Of a stretch of 11,099 bases of DNA, positions 6,701 to 11,099 are shown in pieces. This DNA is from Bryobacterales bacterium (lineage in GTDB: Bacteria > Acidobacteriota > Terriglobia > Bryobacterales > Bryobacteraceae): the NCBI GenBank assembly GCA_003164075.1, contig PLRZ01000608.1, positions 1,222 through 12,320 on the forward strand, read 5' to 3'. How positions within the stretch are numbered: position 1 is the first letter of the stretch; each line of letters opens with the position of its first letter. Under the pieces are notes generated by a model. It did not search any database, was not told where the DNA came from, and saw nothing but the letters and a program-made list of their open reading frames with translations. The position numbers were made by a program, and so were the translations under genes.

Positions 6701-7441
6701 ATGGAACTAATCGTGACCCTCCTGGCGTCGATAGGCGGAGCCCTCATTGGGACCTCCGTCGGCATCTTTCTGCTGTATCGCAAACTTCGCCCCATCACCG
6801 GTGCTGAACTGGACCTGACAAGAGGGAAACTGCGTTCTACCGAGTTCTCTCTGTCCTCTATGACGGCCAACCTGGAGAACCTCCGGAAGCAGTTGGCGGA
6901 GCGCGAGCGGCAGCTTTCCGCGGCCGAGGAAAAAGTCCGCCTGGCCGAAGCCGAGACCGCCAATCTCCGTCTGCAAGTGGGCGACCAGGAGACCAAGGTG
7001 CAGGATGCTACCAGGTCGGTAGCTGAAACGGCCAGCCGGCAGCTCGCTTCCTACGAATCCCAGATCGACGCCGACGACCGCCAGCTCCAGGAACTCAACG
7101 GGCAGGTGGCTCGCCTGACCGCCGAGTCGAATCGACTCAGGAGCGACCTCGACGAGGAGACGAAGATCCGGATGACTTTGGAGACCCAGCTCAGCGCCGA
7201 GCACGAGCACTCCCGGTCTCTGGCCAGCCGGATTGCCGAAATGGAATCCGAAAGATCCCACTTCGACCTCACCCTCCAGGAAGAGCGCCAATCCGCCGCC
7301 AAGGGCATCGAGCTGTTATTGATGGCGCAGGAGAACCTCAGGCGCGTGTTCCGGCCGGTCCAACCCGAGCTTGCCGGTGGTGACGACGGCGACAGCAACG
7401 GCCATGTTTTGGTGGGCGTCGCCGCCTCCCCGGACGCTTAG
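6701..7441 (+). CDS. Membrane-anchored coiled-coil protein
   Basis: 246 residues. One N-terminal membrane helix (about residues 3-26, with a Gly-rich ASIGGALIGTSVG stretch) is followed by RKLRP, so the long remainder most likely faces the cytoplasm. Residues ~36-215 are almost entirely charged and helical with Leu/Ala/Glu/Arg heptad spacing (for example LRKQLAERERQLSAAEEKV), typical of a long coiled coil. The tail is short and Gly/Asp-rich. The ATG has GGAG five bases upstream. The layout resembles RmuC/YhcB-like or chemoreceptor-like scaffolds, but no enzymatic domain is present and I do not assign a family. It stands alone, 100 bases after the peptidase gene and before a long repeat-filled gap. 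Confidence 0.75.
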   Translation: MELIVTLLASIGGALIGTSVGIFLLYRKLRPITGAELDLTRGKLRSTEFSLSSMTANLENLRKQLAERERQLSAAEEKVRLAEAETANLRLQVGDQETKVQDATRSVAETASRQLASYESQIDADDRQLQELNGQVARLTAESNRLRSDLDEETKIRMTLETQLSAEHEHSRSLASRIAEMESERSHFDLTLQEERQSAAKGIELLLMAQENLRRVFRPVQPELAGGDDGDSNGHVLVGVAASPDA

Positions 7442-7484
7442 GATTATCACTACGTCACAAAGTGTGGGGATGGGCTGAAGTCTT

Positions 7485-7534
7485 GGCCTCTGCCTCCTCT
7501 GTGCTCTCAAAATCACCAGAACCGGGGCCGCGCC
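7485..7534. repeat. Intergenic repeat, copy A (direct repeat with 7736-7785)
   Basis: A 50-base unit beginning GGCCTCTG and ending CCGCGCC, with TCAAAATCACCAG at its centre. It matches 7736-7785 in the same orientation at 44 of 50 positions by hand alignment, 251 bases apart. It is CT-rich at the start and GC-rich at the end. Confidence 0.75.
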
Positions 7535-7595
7535 CTGTTCCCCCCAGCTTAGACTCATCTCGACCCTCTTCGCGAGCGGCATTCACCGTCCCGGA

Positions 7596-7617
7596 GCGCC
7601 GAGAAGAGTCTCGGCGC
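7596..7617. repeat. Palindromic REP-like hairpin
   Basis: Perfect 9-bp arms, GCGCCGAGA and TCTCGGCGC, around a 4-base AGAG loop. Just to the right, GCAGA at 7618-7622 and a nearby TCTGC form a second weaker pair. On the minus strand the element translates to VAQTLVSAAPRLFSALR, a string I recall as a recurrent spurious peptide in acidobacterial genomes, which suggests a high-copy intergenic element. Confidence 0.6.
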
Positions 7618-7686
7618 CGCAGAAACGAGTGTCTGCGCCACGTCATGGCTCGGGTCAATTTTCCCAACTATCCGAAATCCCCGGCC

Positions 7687-7703
7687 GACATCAGGAGTTC
7701 TGA
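7687..7703. repeat. 17-base copy of the junction repeat
   Basis: GACATCAGGAGTTCTGA here is the exact reverse complement of 1782-1798, which lies at the permease/ATPase junction. Related sequence is found at 11031-11050. Confidence 0.65.
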
Positions 7704-7735
7704 GCTTGATGTGCCGGCTTCCCCCAAACCTCTGT

Positions 7736-7785
7736 GGCCTCTGTATCCTCTGTGCCCTCAAAATCACCAGGACCGGCACCGCGCC
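7736..7785. repeat. Intergenic repeat, copy B
   Basis: The second copy of the 50-base unit described at 7485-7534, same orientation, 44 of 50 identical by hand alignment. The differences are scattered substitutions without gaps, indicating an old duplication or two independent insertions of a high-copy element. Confidence 0.75.
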
Positions 7786-7819
7786 GCAATGTCACCGGAC
7801 GACCTTTGTAGTTTCTTGG

Positions 7820-7852
7820 TTCTTCTCTGTGTCTCTGTGTCTCCGTGGTGAA
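7820..7852. repeat. CTCTGTGT-rich dispersed repeat
   Basis: Two tandem CTCTGTGT units are followed by CTCCGTGGTGAA. Read on the minus strand this gives the peptide FTTETQRHREEP, which I recall as a frequent spurious translation in many unrelated environmental bacteria. It is therefore best seen as a widespread intergenic repeat of unknown origin and not as coding sequence. Confidence 0.6.
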
Positions 7853-7894
7853 TAATGTTTTCCTCTCAGAACACTCCACCTCTCAAAATGGGTG

Positions 7895-7923
7895 TTGTAG
7901 ACCTGCTAATCTGGAATTATAAT
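7895..7923 (+). promoter_or_regulatory. Sigma-70-like promoter of the oxidoreductase operon
   Basis: A TTGTAG -35 box (7895-7900, four of six consensus bases) and a perfect TATAAT -10 box (7918-7923) are separated by the ideal 17 bases. Transcription would begin near 7930, giving a leader of about 53 bases before the ferredoxin start at 7983. The site is AT-rich against a GC-rich background. Confidence 0.65.
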
Positions 7924-7982
7924 AACAGTGGGTGGAGCAAGCACCAACTTTAGGTGGGTCTATCCGCTCGGGAGGCATCGAA

Positions 7983-8249
7983 ATGTCGCCAAACGCCAAG
8001 CCTGACCGCGGTTCCGTCGAAATGAACGCCGAGGAATGCAAGGGTTGCGGCCTTTGCGTGGAGGCCTGCCCTCCCAAGGTGCTCCGCCTTGCCGAGGCAT
8101 TGAATCGCTACGGCTACCACCCTGCCATCTACCTTGGCCATGGCTGCACCGGCTGCGGTATCTGCTACTTCGCCTGTCCCGAACCGGGCGGTATTCAGGT
8201 ACGGCGCCGGGCCGCGTCGACAGTCGCCGAAATGGCGGGCGTGGTCTAG
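7983..8249 (+). CDS. 2-oxoacid:ferredoxin oxidoreductase, delta (ferredoxin-like) subunit
   Basis: 88 residues. It is the electron-transfer subunit of a multi-subunit 2-oxoacid:ferredoxin oxidoreductase, passing electrons from the thiamine-diphosphate site to free ferredoxin. Two complete CxxCxxCxxxCP motifs are visible, C19/C22/C25/C29 and C55/C58/C61/C65, so it should hold two 4Fe-4S clusters. I chose the ATG at 7983 because GGAGG lies seven bases upstream; an earlier in-frame ATG at 7932 would begin almost at the predicted transcription start. It is the first gene of a three-gene operon, and its stop is 15 bases before the alpha-subunit start. The order delta-alpha-beta is common for Kor/Vor operons. 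Confidence 0.88.
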   Translation: MSPNAKPDRGSVEMNAEECKGCGLCVEACPPKVLRLAEALNRYGYHPAIYLGHGCTGCGICYFACPEPGGIQVRRRAASTVAEMAGVV

Positions 8250-8264
8250 AGCAAGGAGATGCCC

Positions 8265-9335
8265 ATGAAACCAGAACTCACCAAGGGTAACGAAGCCATT
8301 GTCAAGGCTGCCGTCCTGGCGGGGTGCCGCGCTTATTATGGATACCCCATCACTCCGGCCAGCGAAATCGCCGAGGCGGCCGCGCTCTACCTGCCGCGAG
8401 TGGGTGGCGTCTTCATCCAGGCGGAAAGCGAAACTGCCTCCGTCAACATGCTGTACGGCGGCGCATCCGCCGGCGTGCGCTGCCTGTCCGGCTCCAGCGG
8501 GCCGGGCATCAGCCTGATGCAGGAGGGGATGAGCTACCTGGCCGGCGCGGAACTGCCCTGCGTCATCGCCGACATCATGCGCGGCGGCCCCGGGCTCGGC
8601 AATATCGCCCCCGAGCAGGGCGACTACAACCAGATCGTCAAGGGCGGCGGGCACGGCAATTACCGCACTCTGGTGCTGGCGCCGGCCTCCGTGCAGGAAA
8701 TGGCCGACTTCACCGCTCTGGCCTTCGACCTCGCCGACCAATACCGCAATCCCGTGGTGGTCCTGACCGACGGCAATATCGGCCAGATGATGGAGCCGGT
8801 CCGCTTCGCCGATCCCATCGAAGTCCCCGCGCCGCCGGCGTGGGCCGTTCTCGGCACCGCCGCCACCCGTCCCAACCTGATCGCTTCCATCTTCCTCGAG
8901 CCCGAAAAGATGGAGCGCCACGTGCGCAAGCTGGAAGCCAAGTACCACGACGCCGAACTCCACGCCGTGCGTTCGGAAAGCTACCGCACCGGCGATGCCG
9001 AAATCGTCGTTATCGGGTATGGCATCGTGGGCCGTATTCTGAAGGCCGTGGTCGATCTCGGCCGCCAGCGCGGGCACAAAATCGGCCTGCTCCGCCCGCT
9101 CACGCTGTATCCATTCCCCGTGGAAGCGATACGCCGGCTGGCCCCACAGGTCAAGGGTTTCCTGGTGGCCGAACTCAGCGTCGGCCAGTTGGTGGACGAT
9201 GTCCGCCTGGCGCTCGAAGGCCGCAAGCCGGTGGAGTTCTTCAGCCGCGTCGGCGGCGTGGTGCCCACCGCCGAGGAAGTATTGGAAGCGCTGGAACGGA
9301 AGTTCGCACTGCAGGAGGTCCTGGTCCATGGCTAG
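8265..9335 (+). CDS. vorB: 2-oxoacid:ferredoxin oxidoreductase, alpha subunit (VorB/KorA-like)
   Basis: 356 residues. This subunit carries the pyrimidine-side thiamine-diphosphate domain and substrate pocket of an enzyme that turns a 2-oxoacid plus CoA into acyl-CoA, CO2 and reduced ferredoxin, or the reverse. Family marks: [15 protein letters not shown] at the N-terminus, Y-GYPITP (residues 25-31), QAESE with E54/E56, [23 protein letters not shown] in two adjoining blocks, RGGPGLGN, and a domain-II strand [10 protein letters not shown] near the C-terminus. It is closest in feel to proteins annotated as 3-methyl-2-oxobutanoate dehydrogenase VorB, but branched-chain and 2-oxoglutarate substrates cannot be separated by eye. 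The ATG at 8265 is preferred over 8259 because AAGGAG (8253-8258) is six bases upstream of 8265 and would abut 8259. Its end overlaps the next gene by eight bases. Confidence 0.88.
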   Translation: MKPELTKGNEAIVKAAVLAGCRAYYGYPITPASEIAEAAALYLPRVGGVFIQAESETASVNMLYGGASAGVRCLSGSSGPGISLMQEGMSYLAGAELPCVIADIMRGGPGLGNIAPEQGDYNQIVKGGGHGNYRTLVLAPASVQEMADFTALAFDLADQYRNPVVVLTDGNIGQMMEPVRFADPIEVPAPPAWAVLGTAATRPNLIASIFLEPEKMERHVRKLEAKYHDAELHAVRSESYRTGDAEIVVIGYGIVGRILKAVVDLGRQRGHKIGLLRPLTLYPFPVEAIRRLAPQVKGFLVAELSVGQLVDDVRLALEGRKPVEFFSRVGGVVPTAEEVLEALERKFALQEVLVHG

Positions 9336-10788
9336 CCTCACCGTCACCCACGAGAAAGCTTCGGTTTTTTATGACCAGTTCGCCCGCAAAGGCGAGCTGC
9401 GGCACCAGACGCACTACTGCCCCGGATGCGGCCACGGCATCACCCACAAGTTGCTGGCCCAGGCGCTTGACGACCTCGGTCTACAGGACCGCACCGTACT
9501 GGTCAGCCCGGTGGGCTGCTCGGTGTTCGCTTATTACTATTTCGACGTCGGCAACATCCAGGCGGCCCACGGACGCGCGCCCGCCGTGGCGACGGCCGTC
9601 AAGCGCAGCCGGCCGGATAGCATCGTGATCGGCTACCAGGGCGATGGCGACCTGGCCGCCATCGGTACCGCGGAAATCATTCACGCGGCCAACCGCGGCG
9701 AGCCCATTACCATCATCTTCGTCAATAACGGAATCTACGGCATGACCGGCGGCCAGATGGCCCCCACCACGCCGCTCGGCAAGAAGACCACCACCACGCC
9801 GCTCGGCCGGAACGCCATGACCGAGGGCTATCCGCTGCACGTCTGCGAACTGCTGAATACCCTGGAAGCGCCGGTCTATATCGAACGCGTTTCGCTGGGA
9901 TCCACCAAGCACATCATGGCCGCCGCCAAGGTGATCCGCCGCGCGGTGGAGAATCAGGTCAAAGGCCTGGGATTTTCCTTCGTGGAAGTGCTCTCGCCCT
10001 GCCCCACCATCTGGAAATTCGAGCCCGTGGACGCCCAGCGCTTCGTGCGCGAGGAGATGGCCAAGGTCTTCCCCGTGGCCAACTTCCGCGACCGCACGCG
10101 GGATGCCACGGCGCGCCCTGCCGCTCCCCCACCGCCCGCCATCGCGGAGATTCCCGCGCTGCTGGGCCTGGTTGCCGAGGACGACGGTGCGCTACGCCCT
10201 CGTCCGGAGCGGCCCCTCGACCTTCGCATGCGGGTGGCCGGTTTCGGCGGGCAAGGCGTGCTCACCCTCGGTTATGTGCTGGCCGAGGCCGGGATGGAGG
10301 CCGGCTACGAGGTTTCCTGGCTACCCTCTTACGGTCCCGAGATGCGCTCCGGGACGTCGAACTGCCATGTGCGCTTGTCGAACGAACCGATTTCGTCGCC
10401 CCTGGTCTCGCGTCCCAACGTCCTGCTGGCTCTCAATGAGCCGTCCCTCCGCAAGTTCCTCCCCGACGTGGAGCCCGGAGGCATCGTGCTCTACAATAGC
10501 GATACCCTGCCGGCGGACTGCATGCGCAGCGATCTCCGCATCGTCGCCAGGCACTTTTCCGGCTTGGCCGACAAGCTCGGCGACCCGAAAGTGGGCAATG
10601 TGGTCATGCTGGGGGCGCTTCTGGAAGCCACCGGTCTGCTGGAGCCGGAACAGATCGTCAGCGCCCTGCGTGCCCTGGTCAAGAACAAGAAATACCTGGA
10701 TCTGGATCTGCTCGCGCTCCAGTTGGGGCAGGACGAGGTCCGCAAAGAGCCACTGCCGGTTTGCGACGACGACCTTTGGGGCGTGTAG
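9328..10788 (+). CDS. 2-oxoacid:ferredoxin oxidoreductase, fused beta-gamma subunit
   Basis: 486 residues. Two subunits that are usually separate are joined here. Residues 1-~250 are the beta subunit, which binds the diphosphate of thiamine diphosphate: HYCPGCGHG with C31/C34, [11 protein letters not shown], the metal-binding G105-D-G-D108 and [12 protein letters not shown], ending around SPCPTIW. A Pro/Ala-rich linker (about 270-290) leads to the gamma subunit (~299-486), marked by [10 protein letters not shown] (G305-F-GGQG-310), [15 protein letters not shown] and [16 protein letters not shown]. The ATG at 9328 overlaps the alpha-gene stop (ATGGCTAG) and has AGGAGG nine bases upstream, so translation is coupled. 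With the delta and alpha genes it completes all four functional parts. Beta-gamma fusions are known for this enzyme class. The missing cluster-binding domain is supplied by the delta subunit. Confidence 0.88.
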   Translation: MASLTVTHEKASVFYDQFARKGELRHQTHYCPGCGHGITHKLLAQALDDLGLQDRTVLVSPVGCSVFAYYYFDVGNIQAAHGRAPAVATAVKRSRPDSIVIGYQGDGDLAAIGTAEIIHAANRGEPITIIFVNNGIYGMTGGQMAPTTPLGKKTTTTPLGRNAMTEGYPLHVCELLNTLEAPVYIERVSLGSTKHIMAAAKVIRRAVENQVKGLGFSFVEVLSPCPTIWKFEPVDAQRFVREEMAKVFPVANFRDRTRDATARPAAPPPPAIAEIPALLGLVAEDDGALRPRPERPLDLRMRVAGFGGQGVLTLGYVLAEAGMEAGYEVSWLPSYGPEMRSGTSNCHVRLSNEPISSPLVSRPNVLLALNEPSLRKFLPDVEPGGIVLYNSDTLPADCMRSDLRIVARHFSGLADKLGDPKVGNVVMLGALLEATGLLEPEQIVSALRALVKNKKYLDLDLLALQLGQDEVRKEPLPVCDDDLWGV

Positions 10789-10950
10789 GAAGAAAGCTTT
10801 CAGCGCCCCTGAGGCTGTACATCGATCTGGGGAAGGTCCATCACCGGTGAACGCTCCCTAACGGGGTGTCCCTCTGTGCCCGGCTCCGCCCCGCAATTTC
10901 AGCCTGGCGGGGAAAATGGGCTGAGCCATTCCTTTCGGTGGCGAGAGCTT

Positions 10951-10989
10951 CGCAGGTGGGGCAGGCGAGCACCGCCTGCCCCACCTGCG
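10951..10989. repeat. Perfect 17-bp inverted repeat (REP-like), possible terminator
   Basis: The left arm CGCAGGTGGGGCAGGCG (10951-10967) is perfectly complementary to the right arm at 10973-10989, with a 5-base AGCAC loop. The stem is very stable. No T-run follows, so it is more like a REP-type intergenic palindrome than a classical terminator, but it could protect or end the oxidoreductase transcript. The first 11 bases recur at 1818-1828. Confidence 0.75.
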
Positions 10990-11030
10990 GGCACCCAATC
11001 CCAAGATCGGTCACGCACCCCAGCCCCTGG

Positions 11031-11076
11031 ACTCCTGATCTCATGGAATTAGGCTCAGCCGGGGGGTGGGGCAGAC
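11031..11076. repeat. Copy of the junction repeat
   Basis: ACTCCTGATCTCATGGAATT (11031-11050) matches 1787-1806 at 18 of 20 positions in the same orientation. Both are followed after a gapped, less similar stretch by GGTGGGG and AG. Together with 7687-7703 this makes three members of one dispersed family in 11 kb. Confidence 0.55.
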
Positions 11077-11099
11077 TTTAGAGGAACTTGCAAAATTCG

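Larger units (their letters stand above)
7442..7982. other. 541-base gene-free stretch filled with dispersed repeats
   Basis: No convincing gene is present on either strand. The stretch holds two diverged copies of a ~50-base repeat (7485-7534 and 7736-7785), a palindromic GC-rich hairpin (7596-7617), the 17-base dispersed match at 7687-7703, a CT/GT-rich repeat (7820-7852), and at its right edge the promoter of the oxidoreductase operon. The short open frames here give low-complexity peptides such as FTTETQRHREEP and are not real genes. Confidence 0.7.
10789..11099. other. Gene-free tail downstream of the oxidoreductase operon
   Basis: No convincing gene is seen on either strand. It contains a perfect long inverted repeat (10951-10989) and a copy of the junction repeat (11031-11076). 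No clear intrinsic terminator with a T-run follows the operon stop at 10788, so transcription may end in the inverted repeat. Confidence 0.65.

Noticed and set aside
7462..7879. Short open frames on both strands in the repeat-filled gap
   Set aside because: They consist of the repeats themselves, have low-complexity or recurrent spurious peptides, and lack ribosome binding sites.
7950..9347. A 465-codon minus-strand open frame opposite the ferredoxin and alpha-subunit genes
   Set aside because: It is His/Ala/Gly/Asp-rich without motifs and fully overlaps two genes with clear conserved motifs on the plus strand.
8324..9628. A 434-codon plus-strand frame overlapping the alpha and beta genes
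   Set aside because: It is an Arg/Pro/Ala-rich off-frame shadow of the true genes.
10889..10912. Hairpin CCCCGC and GCGGGG followed by AAAA, as a terminator of the oxidoreductase operon
   Set aside because: The stem is only six base pairs with a 12-base loop, and there is no T-run on the transcribed strand.

Overview
The window is GC-rich bacterial DNA that most resembles an Acidobacteriota genome of the Solibacter/Bryobacter type. Three things suggest this: a fragment of a MacB/FtsX permease of the kind acidobacteria carry in many copies, a secreted M64 peptidase, and intergenic repeats whose chance translations (for example VAQTLVSAAPRLFSALR) I recall from that group. The assignment is inferred and was not searched. 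No rRNA, tRNA or CRISPR array was seen.

Left part (1-1835), minus strand: a lipoprotein with a TonB-C-like C-terminus; a small P-loop kinase with no ordinary start codon; and the last ~90 residues of a MacB/FtsX-type permease. The permease fragment ends upstream at about 1780, where a dispersed repeat begins.

Middle part (1815-5131), plus strand: a compact unit with lower third-position GC than its right-hand neighbours. It holds a GHKL ATPase/histidine kinase that is truncated at its 5' end and frameshifted by one G right after its H-box His-Glu. A protein with a receiver-like N-terminus and a large unknown C-terminal domain follows, then a Vsr-type endonuclease, then a small basic protein. 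The two overlaps or near-overlaps and the strong ribosome binding site of the second gene point to one operon. A kinase, a receiver and a DNA endonuclease together look like a signalling-controlled nuclease, possibly a genome-defence remnant. The larger system (methyltransferase, N-terminal ATPase domain) was probably lost at the 1780-1835 junction.

Right part (5221-10788), plus strand, very GC-rich: a secreted M64 metallopeptidase; a membrane-anchored coiled-coil protein; a 541-base gene-free stretch of repeats that ends in a good sigma-70-like promoter; and a three-gene operon for a 2-oxoacid:ferredoxin oxidoreductase. That operon encodes a two-cluster ferredoxin (delta), the alpha subunit, and a beta-gamma fusion. 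Together these oxidatively decarboxylate a 2-oxoacid to acyl-CoA and reduce ferredoxin, or run in reverse.

The tail (10789-11099) has no gene. It carries a perfect 17-bp inverted repeat and another copy of the repeat found at the 1780-1835 junction.
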